Assembly: GCA_012038135.1 (NCBI GenBank)
Contig: JAAVJQ010000002.1
Span: forward strand, 1-64,000
DNA length: 64,000 nucleotides
Origin: Salinimicrobium nanhaiense
Lineage (GTDB): Bacteria; Bacteroidota; Bacteroidia; Flavobacteriales; Flavobacteriaceae
Direction: 5' to 3'
Shown here: piece after piece, positions 46,701 through 57,500 of the stretch
How positions within the stretch are numbered: the first letter of the stretch is position 1
Layout of the letters: the number at the start of each line of letters is the position of its first letter
The notes under the pieces: generated by a model
Told to the model about the DNA's origin: nothing
Seen by the model: only the letters and a program-made list of their open reading frames with translations
Database searches by the model: none
Position numbers and translations under genes: made by a program

Positions 46701-49700
46701 GCGCATTTAGCTTTACTGCAACTCCGGCTGATGCTGTTTTGGATCTAGATCCTATTACAGGGGAAATAGATTTAAAAGAAAGCGCAGAAGGAACTTTTGT
46801 TATTCGAAATACAGTAGACACCGCGGACGATGGCTGCGAATCCGTTTTTGCAGAATTTACAATAACAGTTGACAAATTGCCTTTGGCCCTTTTCAGTTAT
46901 GCAGGTATAAGTGCCGACAAAAGTTTCTGTATCTCAAGTCTTGGAGCAAATCTTGATTCTTTTCCTGATACCGGTGGTACTTTCTCTATTACAGGTCCAA
47001 GTACAGCGGTTACAATTGATTCTTCAACCGGTAAACTTTCTTGGACTATGGCAGAAGGCGTGGCCGGGAATTATTTAATCACATACACAATTCCTGCAGG
47101 ATCAGTATGTGAAGAAGTATCACATTCAGAAACTATTACTATAGATGCTCTCCCGGTTGGAGGCGACCTTAATTTTACAGGAGTCGGTAGAGTATTTACG
47201 ACTTGTGAAAATGCTGCTGATGGTTATGCCACAACATTAGTTTTAACAGGAGAGACCGGACAGGTCGTAGAGTGGCAGCATAAAACTGCTACATCTTCTA
47301 CCTGGTCAACCTTCGACAGCCAGGCCAAAGAGTTGACCAGCGACGAGGTAGAACAATTAGTTAATAATCAATCAACTGTAATTAGGGCAATGATTTCAAA
47401 TGGAGCCTGTAATACCGGAACCTATTCTGCTACAGCTATTGTCAGCGTAATCCCGTCTGATATTAAACCTTCTCCTGTGGAAGCTGAGCCTACAATAGTG
47501 TGCTTTGGAACCGATATTTCTTTAAGTTCCAAAACAGGATACGGGGAGAGCTTTGGATATTTTGAAGGAGGTGATTTCACCAATGCCGGAATAAAAAACA
47601 ATGGTTGGAAATTCACTGACCCAGATGGAAAGGAAATTTCATTCGACGCAAACGCTGATTCTGGAGCGCCAATTCACTGGCATAAAACTCAGCCGAAATG
47701 GAAGTTCGCGACAGCTGACATCAATACTAATAAAATTACAGAAATGTGGTGGAATCCACTTTCAGATGGCAAAACAAATGAACACTTTGCCATAGCTCAA
47801 AGCACATATGATTCTAACATGGACACTCCTCCTTTCACCTTAACAGGTATGGATGAGGCTGTTGTGACCTTTGATCAGGCATACAACTTAACTGCTGGTG
47901 CTACTATAAGAGTGATTTTGCTTAAAAATGGCGCAGAATACAAAGAACTAGATAAGATTGAAGGACCTGCCTCCAGTGGTAATTATGAAGGATTTGGAGA
48001 CGGTACTCCCGGCGTTAATCAAATGTCTTATGACCTGGGCAGCTACTTAGGAGAATCCGGCTTAAGTGTACGATTTGAATACAGGGGAGAAAGAAATGGA
48101 GATATCTGGGCAGTAGATAATATAAAAGTCCCGGAAGGACCCCAAGGAGTACTGCTTCAATGGTTCTATGATGATAATCCTAATGATACATATATTGAGC
48201 AGATAGGTCATGACAATGAGGAGGTAGTTTCTTTTACGCCTAGAAAAATTGGTTGGAATGACTTTGAAGTAAAAACAGCTTTACTCTTGGACAGTAACGG
48301 TAATGCCTGTGAAAGTTTGGATAATTTTGAAAGGGTAAGAGTATTTGTATTCGATACCTACGAAACTACTATAGAGATGGACACTTCGGCCTGCGGTAGT
48401 TATTCTGCCACTTTAAACGCTTCAATAAGCGGAGCCCTCCAGGGAAATGATCTGGATGAAAGTGAAATTACCTTTGATGGTTATGAGGGAGAATGGAAAA
48501 TAGTTGGCCCAGCGGGAGTGAATTATACTCTGAGAAATCAGGATGAGAATAGTGAGTTGGATCCAAGTAAGAACCCCAACGTAATCTTTGAGGCTGATGC
48601 TGATGCCGATTTTGTTATTACCTGGGAGCTTAAACCAACTGCAGTATATCCAGAAGATTATTCAGATGTGGAATTAAGAGGCTTGCCTATAGAAAATCCT
48701 GCCTGTCCTCCGGTGTCTATCCCAGTTACTCCAGAATTCACAGATTGTACCACCCTTGATTTTGATGGGATGGATGACCATATAATTGTTGGAAATACCT
48801 ACCCTGAGGCGAAAACTATAGAAGCGTGGATTTATCCTAAATCAACCTCTGGAACGATTTTTTCAAGCCCGGGAATTGAAATTAACATGAGCGATATGCC
48901 GACTTCAGTAACAGCTGATAGTCGTTGGTATCATATAGCCGTCATTGGTTCTAAAATTTATATTGATGGAATTGACTCAGGAAAATCAGTTTCCGGAACC
49001 GGAACAGGTAATAAAACTTTTATTGGAGCCAGCTGGGATCAAACCAACAAAAAGTCTACAAACTTCTATACCGGCTGGATAGAAGAATTAAGAATATGGA
49101 AAACGGCTTTAGACTTGAAGGACATTCATTTTATGATGAATCAACGGTTAAAGCTGACATCTCGGGGAGAAAGCGCCATTGTTGAAGGTGAAATAGTACC
49201 TAATAAAGCTATAGCAGGAAGTTATTTCACAGCCAATGGACTGAACCTGGACGAAGATGGAAGAGCTTTCTATAACCTAAATTGGAATTCATTGTTAGGT
49301 TATTTCCGATTGATTTCTGCTGATCCGGATCCGCTGAATCTAATTGAGTTTGATGATTCCCAAAAACCGCAAGCTGGCTATACACCAGATCTTTCCCTTA
49401 CTGGAACGGATGGCCGTTTATATAATATGACCACTAATCAGGAGAATACATCACCAACACCCTATCTTTCCGGAGCAAATGGAAACTGGTTTGAAATAAG
49501 TACTTGGGCCAGACCTAATAGATGGAACATTCCTAATACTTCAGGAATGGAATGGAATATAGTCAGAGTTCTAAGTAGCGTTTATTCTGAAGAAGAAGTA
49601 AAGGTTCTAGGTTTAGTATCGGAAACAGGCACTTTGGACATGAAAGGAAAAAATCCTTCAAGCTGGGAAACAGGCGCAGAAGGTGAAGGAAATCCCCTAT

Positions 49701-51406
49701 ATATTTCACACTATCTCCTTTTAAACGGAATAATTGATCTAAATGGAGAATCTCAACTCCTCCAGCCTCATGGAAGTATAGTAGATGGAGCTAGTAAAGG
49801 TCATCTTGACCGGGATCAACAGGGTACTGCCAGTAGTTATAATTATAATTATTGGGTATCGCCTGTAGGACCGGGAGCCAGTAATGCAGCATATAGCGTT
49901 GCTTCTGTTCTATTAGACGGAACAATTGCGGCAAATCCTGGATCTCTTGATTTCGGAGGGGATTATTATTTTGCCGATAATTATACGCCTGGCCAAAAAC
50001 GAATCAGTGAATACTGGCTGCATAAGTTTCATGGGAGCGCGAATGATTATTTCAAGTGGGATCACATTGGAAGTACAGGCACAATGAATGTAGGTGAAGG
50101 TTTTAGCATGAAAGGAACAATGGGTTCTGCAGATATTGAGGATACTCAAAATTACACTTTCCGGGGTTTACCTAATAACGGTACCATCACTCCTGGAGAT
50201 ACTGGTCCACAAGAAAATTATCTTATTGGAAATCCTTATCCATCTGCAATAGATGCTAATGAATTTATTGCGGATAATTTAGCTGCTCGAGTAGAGGATG
50301 ATGCAAATGTTTTTAATGGTACAATTTACTTTTGGTCGCACTTTGCGAATCGAACTCACTATTTGGAAGAATATATAGGAGGTTATGCAGCTTATAATAT
50401 TTCAGGAGGAGTACGGGCAGCTGCCATTGATGAACGCATTAATGCGACAAAGGATAAAGGAGGCGAAATGCCCCAGCAGTTCATACCTGTAGGTCAGGCA
50501 TTTTTTATAAATACAGTAATTGATCCAGTCCTAGAGGCAGCTTTGGCAGAATCGAATAACTTGTTTAATTCAACAGTAGATGGAGGAAAAGTAATATTCA
50601 AAAATAGTCAACGAGTTTTTGCACCTGAAAATGGAAGTAACGGAGGCTCAATATTTCACTCCCAAGAGAAAAAAGAAGCAGCTACAGCGACCACCAATAA
50701 CTCCTCCACCCAGGAAGTAGAACAAAACAAGATCTGGCTTAAATTTAAATCTCCTAAAGGTTATCACCGACAGATCCTGGTAACTGCCGATCAAAGAGCA
50801 ACCGAAAATTTCGATCTGGGATTTGATGCCCCTATGATAGATGAGAATGTCGAAGATATGTACTGGTATTTTAATAAGTATCAATTCGTCATCCAGGGAG
50901 TGCCGGACTTTAATGTTGAACGTGTGCTGGATCTTGGAATAAATGTGGATCAAAAAGGTCCTTTGAACATTTCTATTGATGATCTGGATAACATTCCTGA
51001 TGAAATGAATATTTATGTGGCAGATAGTTTACTTAAAGTGGTTCACGATCTAAGGGTAGAACCGTATGAAACAGAGTCTGAAGCCGGAACTTTTACCGAC
51101 AGGTTTAAGCTGGTATTCCAGGATAAAACTCAGATAGAAGAACCGGAAGTTCCCATTATTGAAGCAGGACCATTCGAAGTGCTCTATGTTACCGGCACCC
51201 CTAATGTGCTGCTTAGAAATCCCGAACTACTGGAAGTTGACAGGGTTTACCTGAACAATATGCTGGGACAACAGGTTCATGTTTACTATAATGTACCTGC
51301 GGAAAATGAGGTAGAATTACCTGTGAAGCGATTCAGCGCAGGAGTGTATATAGTAAAAGTTCACTACGAAGGAGGAATTGTGACGCGCAAGATCATCCTG
51401 GAATAG
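40730..51406 (+). CDS. Giant secreted Ig/PKD-repeat protein with T9SS tail
   Basis: A 3558-aa surface or secreted protein. It has a signal peptide ending near SALGWGQ and an Ig-like domain (about 27-110). Six tandem PKD-like repeats of 93 aa follow (about 112-669; PTVTTANTVTICSGTGPN), then another Ig-like domain and a PKD region. Six 88-aa repeats come next (about 958-1479; TAVAGTDVIACSNAAINI), and then a long series of Ig/PKD-like modules. A LamG-like domain starts near residue 2674 (LDFDGMDDHIIVG). The C-terminal tail (about 3484-3558, ending GVYIVKVHYEGGIVTRKIILE) matches type A T9SS sorting signals. Adhesion or a role in gliding or polymer contact is inferred; no catalytic domain is visible. 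A terminator follows. Confidence 0.9.
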   Translation: MVKKLLLKVITFWALILTSALGWGQCPTSVSISADPGTTICAGTPVTFTATPNGGTNPTYQWQINGVNVSGATATTFTRNNLNNNDQVRVVVKSSTETTCSISSDFVPITVNPIPTVTTANTVTICSGTGPNIALTASTPSSFSWTVGTITGGITGASNGTGSTINQTLTNPSNSAAGTVQYIATPTATTGNCAGEPYTITVTVNPTPTVTTANTVTICSGTGPNIALTASISSSFSWTVGTITGGITGASNGTGSTINQTLTNPSNSAAGTVQYIVTPTANAGSCEGEPYTITVTVNPTPTVTTANTVTICSGTGPNIALTASISSSFSWTVGTITGGITGASNGTGSTINQTLTNPSNSAAGTVQYIVTPTANAGSCEGEPYTITVTVNPKPTVTTANTATICSGTGTNISLTASTPSSFSWTVGTIAGGITGASNGTGSTINQTLTNPSNSAAGTVQYIVTPTATTGSCAGEPYTITVTVNSKPTVTTANTVTICSGTGPNIALTASTPSSFSWTVGTITGGITGASNGTGPTINQTLTNPSNSAAGTVQYIVTPTANAGSCAGEPYTITVTVNPKPTVTTANTAIVCSGFGPNISLNASTPSSFSWTIGTITGGITGASAASGTSINQSLTNPSNSVAGTVQYIVTPTSNAGSCAGTPYTITVTVNPTLVPSVSITSTSTAICTTAPSGSTAVTFTAAPVNGGASPAYQWQRNGSNISGATGATYTASSLADGSQISVVMTSNTICAAPVTATSNVITLKGYTPPAAPVFAASSGNVNVASGICPPVSGLVYTVTGGNANVTSYNWELPNGWKISGGEGTNSITVDVTGAAASGGDFNITASAKNACGISPKTTFIVNVNKSASVYAGLDASICKGGSIVLAGESNGYAQKYRWTATPSGGTFSDDKILKPTFTPPSTFTGTISLKLISTQEPGNVNCPVVADEMILTVNPQATAMAGSAITACSNAAINITEGSSATNNKGITWTSNGTGTISNSTSLTEATYTPGTGETGPVTLTLTAKGITPCADAVSTKTLTISQAPTAVAGTAVTACSNAAINITEGASATNNTGITWTSNGTGTIANPTSLTEATYTPGTGETGPVTLTLTATGNSPCANAVSTKTLTINQAPTAVAGTDVIACSNAAINIIEGSSATNNKGITWTSNGTGTIANPTSLTEATYTPGTGETGPVTLTLTATGNSPCANAVSTKTLTINQVPTAVAGTDVIACSNAAINITEGSSATNSTGITWTSNGTGTISNSTSLTEATYTPGTGETGPVTLTLTATGNSPCANAVSTKTLTINQAPTAVAGTDVIACSNAAIKITEGSSATNNTGITWTSNGTGTIANPTSLTEATYTPGTGETGPVTLTLTATGNSPCANAVSTKTLTINQVPTAVAGTDVIACSNAAINITEGSSATNSTGITWTSNGTGTIANPTSLTEATYTPGTGETGPVTLTLTATGNSPCANAVSTKTLTKSEEVVITKDLDETSIEVCAGFPVSFSIEATGTGLSYEWTRTWDGVTEIVGTNSPTIEISQVKESDEGTYKVLVKGAAPCTNLSSKEVILVVNQSITFSTSGQPTAEIFSCEGDTTPITISVDVDGTISEYLWRKDGIPLSDGGNISGATTAELTISNQISEDSGSYDVVISSPAESCSQIISNPSVVTVNPSPIIESIGENIEVCSVSEEVNITAGAVVSNHSSVLWSVPDGMGTISNANSLTDATFTPAANIESTVPLTLTVKGLEGCSEISSTKNLVIIPQPELSVFTYTSTITDTSAEFCETDTGKKTPVIDGSNLTNGSGIFSVQPEGLVVDPSTGEFTPNGTEPGNYVITYTFVASSNTAVCTEVEKDFEVKIGANPVAAFEYDSTIYCKDTRDNTLNSIPEMSFAEEGHESVDNYTADGAGLALDASTGAIDISASTAGTYRITRTVDYTGEGEDGCQPVTAEFTITISDKPIPDFTYSSTEFCSDPQIEETLNPVMATNATKGAFSFTATPADAVLDLDPITGEIDLKESAEGTFVIRNTVDTADDGCESVFAEFTITVDKLPLALFSYAGISADKSFCISSLGANLDSFPDTGGTFSITGPSTAVTIDSSTGKLSWTMAEGVAGNYLITYTIPAGSVCEEVSHSETITIDALPVGGDLNFTGVGRVFTTCENAADGYATTLVLTGETGQVVEWQHKTATSSTWSTFDSQAKELTSDEVEQLVNNQSTVIRAMISNGACNTGTYSATAIVSVIPSDIKPSPVEAEPTIVCFGTDISLSSKTGYGESFGYFEGGDFTNAGIKNNGWKFTDPDGKEISFDANADSGAPIHWHKTQPKWKFATADINTNKITEMWWNPLSDGKTNEHFAIAQSTYDSNMDTPPFTLTGMDEAVVTFDQAYNLTAGATIRVILLKNGAEYKELDKIEGPASSGNYEGFGDGTPGVNQMSYDLGSYLGESGLSVRFEYRGERNGDIWAVDNIKVPEGPQGVLLQWFYDDNPNDTYIEQIGHDNEEVVSFTPRKIGWNDFEVKTALLLDSNGNACESLDNFERVRVFVFDTYETTIEMDTSACGSYSATLNASISGALQGNDLDESEITFDGYEGEWKIVGPAGVNYTLRNQDENSELDPSKNPNVIFEADADADFVITWELKPTAVYPEDYSDVELRGLPIENPACPPVSIPVTPEFTDCTTLDFDGMDDHIIVGNTYPEAKTIEAWIYPKSTSGTIFSSPGIEINMSDMPTSVTADSRWYHIAVIGSKIYIDGIDSGKSVSGTGTGNKTFIGASWDQTNKKSTNFYTGWIEELRIWKTALDLKDIHFMMNQRLKLTSRGESAIVEGEIVPNKAIAGSYFTANGLNLDEDGRAFYNLNWNSLLGYFRLISADPDPLNLIEFDDSQKPQAGYTPDLSLTGTDGRLYNMTTNQENTSPTPYLSGANGNWFEISTWARPNRWNIPNTSGMEWNIVRVLSSVYSEEEVKVLGLVSETGTLDMKGKNPSSWETGAEGEGNPLYISHYLLLNGIIDLNGESQLLQPHGSIVDGASKGHLDRDQQGTASSYNYNYWVSPVGPGASNAAYSVASVLLDGTIAANPGSLDFGGDYYFADNYTPGQKRISEYWLHKFHGSANDYFKWDHIGSTGTMNVGEGFSMKGTMGSADIEDTQNYTFRGLPNNGTITPGDTGPQENYLIGNPYPSAIDANEFIADNLAARVEDDANVFNGTIYFWSHFANRTHYLEEYIGGYAAYNISGGVRAAAIDERINATKDKGGEMPQQFIPVGQAFFINTVIDPVLEAALAESNNLFNSTVDGGKVIFKNSQRVFAPENGSNGGSIFHSQEKKEAATATTNNSSTQEVEQNKIWLKFKSPKGYHRQILVTADQRATENFDLGFDAPMIDENVEDMYWYFNKYQFVIQGVPDFNVERVLDLGINVDQKGPLNISIDDLDNIPDEMNIYVADSLLKVVHDLRVEPYETESEAGTFTDRFKLVFQDKTQIEEPEVPIIEAGPFEVLYVTGTPNVLLRNPELLEVDRVYLNNMLGQQVHVYYNVPAENEVELPVKRFSAGVYIVKVHYEGGIVTRKIILE
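41072..42745 (+). repeat. Six tandem 279-bp PKD-like coding repeats
   Basis: Units starting at 41072, 41351, 41630, 41909, 42188 and 42467 keep a constant 279-bp period (93 codons) with no indels. Units two and three are almost base-for-base identical over their whole length, pointing to a recent duplication or gene conversion; the sixth is the most diverged. Confidence 0.9.
43601..45168 (+). repeat. Six tandem 264-bp coding repeats
   Basis: A constant 264-bp period (88 codons) with anchor words at 43601, 43865, 44129, 44393, 44657 and 44921. Units three to six share long identical stretches; variant residues (NNKG, NNTG, NSTG; ISNS or IANP) are shuffled among units as expected from unequal exchange. 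The array ends where the last unit runs into KSEEVVITKD. Confidence 0.9.
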
Positions 51407-51426
51407 CTACAAATATTTACTTAACG

Positions 51427-51460
51427 AAAAGCTCCTCATTTGAGGGGCTTTTCTGTTTTT
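51427..51460 (+). terminator. Terminator after the first giant gene
   Basis: AAAAGCTCCTC/GAGGGGCTTTT stem with a short ATTT loop (one G-T pair) followed by CTGTTTTT. It starts 21 bases after the stop at 51406. Confidence 0.82.
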
Positions 51461-51561
51461 GGGAACCTTTCACACTCATTCTCAGAAGCCTTTCATCCAA
51501 GAAAAATTGCATTTAAACGTTTAAATTTTTCTTAAAATTATCTAAAGGTCATTTTTTTTCC

Positions 51562-51569
51562 TACTTTTG
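51562..51569 (+). promoter_or_regulatory. Putative -7 box of the second giant gene
   Basis: TACTTTTG matches TAnnTTTG and lies 30 bases before the ATG at 51600. Its location would put transcription start after an in-frame TTG at 51567, which supports 51600 as the real start codon. Confidence 0.48.
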
Positions 51570-51599
51570 AAGCTGATTAAGTTTCTAATTATTAGGCCT

Positions 51600-54500
51600 A
51601 TGGAGAAAATTTTTACCTCTCTGAAACTTCCCGGAATCTTTATTTTGCTGACTTCAGCACTAGCTTCCTATTGGAGTTACCCAACTTTGGAAACCTACAC
51701 TTATCCAAAAGAACAGACAGAATCAACCTTAAACTGGTTGGAATCTCCAAATGGAATATTTTCCCTGAACTACAGTGAAAGTAGCCAAAATCCTACAATT
51801 TCTGCTTCGGCGGATTTTTCAGTCAGTAATGATCCTGGTGAATGTACAGCGGTTATAACCATAGATGATGTCTCCTATACAGGAGATAGTCTTTCCTGGG
51901 TAATGACCGGGGCTACAACACAGACCGGTGACGGTCAGGTTGGAACTCACACTTTTGAAGCAGGAACTACAACTATTACATTCACTGCAACAGGAGAAGA
52001 AACTTCTGTTACCGATTCTATTGATGTTCTGGTCACGGATGTAGAAGCTCCAAAAATTACCTTAGGAAGTTCCATTTCTAAAACCACAGATGCAGGACTA
52101 TGTACAGCTGCCATCACCATTCCTGGTGCAAGCTTCAGCGACAATTGTAGCGGAAGCAGTATCGCATGGGATTTATCGGGAGCAACAACTGGCTCTGGTA
52201 ATGGTCAGATAGGAACCCACACTTTCAACATTGGTACTACTACAATCAATTATACCGTTACAGATGCGGCGGGGAACACCACTCCGGGAACCCTTTCTGT
52301 AGAAGTCAAAGACGAAGAAGCTCCAAAGATTACTTTAGGAAGTTCCATTCCTAAAACCACAGATGCAGGACAATGTACAGCTTCCATCAACATCCCTGAT
52401 GCAAGCTTCAGCGACAACTGTAGTGGAAGTACCATCAGCTGGAATTTAAGTGGAACTACAACCGGATCAGGAAACGGACAGGTTGGAACACACACCTTCA
52501 ACATCGGTACAACTAAAATCAATTATACCGTTACAGATGCGGCGGGGAACACTACTCCGGGAACCCTTTCTGTAGAAGTAAAAGACGAAGAAGCTCCAAA
52601 AATTACTTTAGGAAGTTCCATTCCTAAAACCACAGATGCAGGACAATGTACAGCTTCCATCAACATCCCTGATGCAAGCTTCAGCGACAACTGTAGTGGA
52701 AGTACCATCAGCTGGAATTTAAGTGGAACTACAACCGGATCAGGAAACGGGCAGGTTGGAACACACACCTTCAACATCGGTACAACTAAAATCAATTATA
52801 CTGTTACAGATGCGGCGGGGAACACCACTCCGGGAACCCTTTCTGTAGAAGTAAAAGACGAAGAAGCTCCAAAAATTACTTTAGGAAGTTCCATTTCTAA
52901 AACCACAGATGCAGACCAGTGTACAGCCTCCATCACTATCCCAGATGCAGCTTTCAGCGACAACTGTAGCGGGAGCAGCATTAGCTGGGTCATGAGCGGA
53001 GCTACTACCGGCTCAGGAAATGGACAAATAGGCAATCATTCTTTTAATATAGGTGCCACAACTATAACTTATACTGTTACCGACGCGGCAAATAATTCAA
53101 TTACTGGAACTCTTGTAGTAGCTGTAGAAGATAAAGAAGCTCCAAAAATCAGTCTTGGAAATGCTATTGCTCAGACTACAGATGCAGGTAAGTGTACAGC
53201 TTCCATCACCATTCCTGATGCAAGCTTCAGTGACAACTGTAGCGGGAGCAGCATTAGCTGGATTCTGAGTGGGGCCACTACAGATTCAGGAAATGGACAA
53301 GTAGGCAATCATTCTTTTAATATAGGTTCCACAACTATAACTTATACTGTTACCGACGCGGCAAGTAATACTGTTACCGGCACTCTTGCTGTAGACATAG
53401 AAGATAAAGAAGATCCAGAAATCAGTCTTGGAAATGCTATTTCTACAACTACAGATGCAGGGCAATGCACTGCTTCAATAACCATCCCTGATGCAAGCTT
53501 CAGTGACAACTGTAGCGGCAGCAGCATTAGCTGGGTCATGAATGGGGCTACTACAGAGTCAGGAAATGGACAAGTAGGCAATCATTCTTTTAATCTAGGT
53601 TCCACAACTATAACTTATACTGTTACCGACGCGGCAAATAATTCAATTACTGAAACTCTTGTAGTAGCTGTAGAAGATAAAGAAGCTCCAAAAATCAGTC
53701 TTGGAAATGCTATTGCTCAGACTACAGATGCAGGTAAGTGTACAGCTTCCATCACCATTCCTGATGCAAGCTTCAGCGACAATTGTAGCGGAAGTACCAT
53801 CAGCTGGATTTTAAGTGGAGCTACAACCGGATCAGGAAACGGACAAACAGGCACTCATGTCTTTAAATTAGGAACTACTTCCCTTACCTATACAGTAAAA
53901 GATGCAGCAAATAACATAGTAGAGGGATCGGTCGATATTACTGTAACTGATACCGAATTACCGGTCATTACGGCAGGCGCCGATGTTAAAGTTCCCAATA
54001 TTGCCGGACAATGTTACGCCGGAGTTTCGGGAGTGACGGCAACGGCTTCAGATAATTGCGGGGTTGGAAATCCGACCGGAGTGAGAAGCGATGGCGAACC
54101 ATTAAACACTACTTATCCGGTAGGCACAACCACTATTACCTGGACGGCAATCGATGCAAATGGCAATGAAGCTACACCTGTTGTACAAACAATAACAGTT
54201 GAAGATAAGGAAGCACCCGAGGTGCCACAACTCCAAGACATTCTTTGGGGATGTGAATATACCTTCGAAGCCCCCACAACACGTGACAACTGTGATAATG
54301 TTATTACTGCTACTACCAACCAATCAACCACTTTTTCAACTTCGGGAGCAATAACCTGGATCTTTAAAGACACTGCAGGAAACATTACCACAGCAACTCA
54401 AAAGATCACTATTGATCCCCTGGAAATAGCACCTGTGGAAGTGGTGCATGTTCTTTGTAATGGCAATGCCACCGGTTCAATAACAGTGTCTGCTTCTGGC

Positions 54501-57500
54501 GGAGTTGCCCCGTACATTTATGACTGGGGTAGCATGGGTGCAGGTGATACAAAAACTGATCTTACTGCAGGAACTTACACTGTACGTGCTTTTGATGTTA
54601 ATGGCTGTGAAACTGAAACTCTCGAAATAACAATTAATGAACCGGATACTTTTATTGAAGTAGTTAATGCTAAAACAACTTCAGGTTGTTACGGGCAAAA
54701 TAATGGGACTGCATATGCAGAAGCAACCGGAGGTACTCCAGGATATACATATGAGTGGAGTAACGGCCAAACTACTCAAACAGCTACCGGACTTGCACCC
54801 GGCAGTCATTCGGTAACAATAACTGACGCCAATGGTTGTTCTGCCGAAAGAACTGTTACTGTTTCCCAACCCACAGAATTAAAGATCAGCGGCTTTTTAA
54901 CTACCGAGACCACCTCTTACGGTTCCGCTACGGGTACTGCTACTGTACAGGTTACAGGAGGAACCCCTAATTACACCTTTTCCTGGTCAAACGGGTTATC
55001 AGGTCAAACGGCACAAGGCCTGGCAGCAGGCACCTACTCAGTCACTGTTACCGATGCCAATGGGTGCACAGCCACAAAAGATGTCGTAATTATAGATTCC
55101 CTTGAAGCCAATATTGTACCTATATCCATTTGTGAGACAGGAAGCATAATTAGAACCTCATATTTTGAGGTCGAAGAAGGAACTGCTAGAGGTGGCGTTG
55201 GCCCCTACACCTACTCCTGGAATTTTGGTGCAAATGCTACCCCGGCTACTGCAACAGGAATAGGTAAGCATAAGGTTACTTATGATACTGCTGAAGAAAA
55301 ACTAGTTACTTTGACGGTTACAGATGCCGAAGGCAGAATTTTTTCACAGTCTGTAATTCAAAATGTTGCCGGCTGTTTCTCTGACACCTGCGGGTCAAAT
55401 GACCTTGGTTTGGATAATTATTTTATTGGTGATGTTAACATGAATAGAATTACATCAGAAAATTGTAATTCGGTAGATGAAAAGTTTATTTATATTGACT
55501 TTCCCACAAATTCAGAAAGATATTCCCTATATATAGAGTTGATCTATTCGGTAAAAAAAATAGACTCAGATGTTGTTCAGCATTTTAAGGTACAGAATTG
55601 TTTCTACCAACTCCAGGCCATTCCAGATATTGCCCGCACATTTTCTATTGACTATGCCTGTGGAGACGCCATTAAGGTGGAAGGAATTTACCTTACTTTC
55701 CAAAATAACAAGACCAGAGAATGTGGGGCTACCGAAGGTAATGGAAATCACCCAAAATGTTATTCCACAAATAATGAAGCTACAGTTATATCACCTTTGT
55801 ATGCAGTAGCATTTCCAAATGAACTTCTTTGTAACGGAGGTGAAACCGGAATCATAAATGCAAGAGCATCCGGAGGTTCGGGCAATTACACCTATAAATT
55901 GGTCTCTGCTGTAGACCAATCTGTAGTTCGTGCAACTCAGCCTTCGAATAGTTTTACCGGCCTTCCTGCCGGAAGATATAAGGTGATCGTAAATGACGGG
56001 AATGACAATTTCACGACTGCTGAAGTAGAAATTAAGCAACCCGCCAATACCCTCGCATTACAAATAACCGGGCAATCAGAAATAACCTGTTTTGGCGGTA
56101 GTGACGGGACTGCCACTGTACAGGCTACAGGTGGAACCCCTGCTACCACAGGAGATCCATATATCTATATTTGGGAAGGCATTGGACAGACTACAGCTAC
56201 TGCAACCAATCTTTCCGCAGGAACATACTCAGTTAGAGTACTAGATGCCAACGGCTGTGAAGCTTTTTTAGATGTGGTAATAGGAGAACCCGATGAAATT
56301 CCTGCCAATGCCGGACCGGATCAGGTTCTGGAATGCGGAAATTTATCCACCTTTTTGGCTGCCGTGTTTGATCCCGTTGTTGCCGAAGGAGAACCTGAGC
56401 CACAGGGGACCTGGTCTATAGTTAACGGTCCTGCAGGAGGCGTAATTGAAAATGAAAATGATCCAAATTCCCGATTCACAGGAAATGTTGGAACATACAC
56501 CCTGAGATGGACGGTGCCTTGCGGAGCTTCAGATGATGTGAAAATTTCTATAAGTAGCTGCAGCACTCTGGATTTTGACGGAATAAATGACCATGTGATC
56601 ATTGGTGACAAATTTGATCTGCCCTCAGCATTTACTATTGAAGCCTGGGTAAAACAGGACGCAGGTAAAACTGCAGGAAGTAAGACAATACTTTCCAAAA
56701 GAGACAATTCAGCATTAAGTTCCGGTGGATTTGATCTGATAGTAGAAAACAACGTTCCGAAATTCCGCTGGAATGGAGGGGAAATAGCTTCTGCCCATAC
56801 AATTGGAACAGATCGCTGGTATCATTTGGCAGTAATTGTAGGAGGTGACAATTCTGGAATGTACATAGACGGAATAAAGGTAGCAGCCGGCGCCTCCGAA
56901 GCTGCAACATCAATTTCGACTCCTGTTATTATTGGTGCCGCCTATAATTCAACTACTACTGTACCTGAAAATTATTTTCACGGATGGATAGAAGAAGTGA
57001 GGATCTGGAATAGATCTCTGCAGGTAGATCAGGTGAGATTTCTTATGAACCAAAGGCTTAAAGTGGGATCCTCCCCTTTAAGGGGTATGATCCTCCCACT
57101 GGATGCTCCGGGTCCTTTAAATTTTAACCAGGATCTAATCGCTTACTACCCGCTGATAGTTTCAGAAATTACCAACGGAACCACCCTTGATAAAGCCCCT
57201 AATGCTTACCATGGAAAAATGGTAAATATTAAGACGCTTCAGGAAAATACGGCTCCCCTGCCCTATTATTCAGCAAAAGACGGCCAGTGGATAGCCGACA
57301 ATACGTGGCTACGGCCTGCGGTTTGGGATTATCCAAACAGCAGAGGTGTAGATGGTGCTACCATGATAGACTGGAACATCGTAGTAACAAGACATAATAT
57401 CACCAGCCAGGCAAAAGATATTCGGGTCCTTGGATTATTATCTGAGACTGCCGGTAAACGCTTAACCATAGCTAATCCAACCGGTCCACAAAATGAAAAC

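Noticed and set aside
41072..53954. Minus-strand and alternate-frame open frames inside the giant genes
   Set aside because: They repeat with the 279-, 264- and 273-bp periods and are shadows of the real reading frame.
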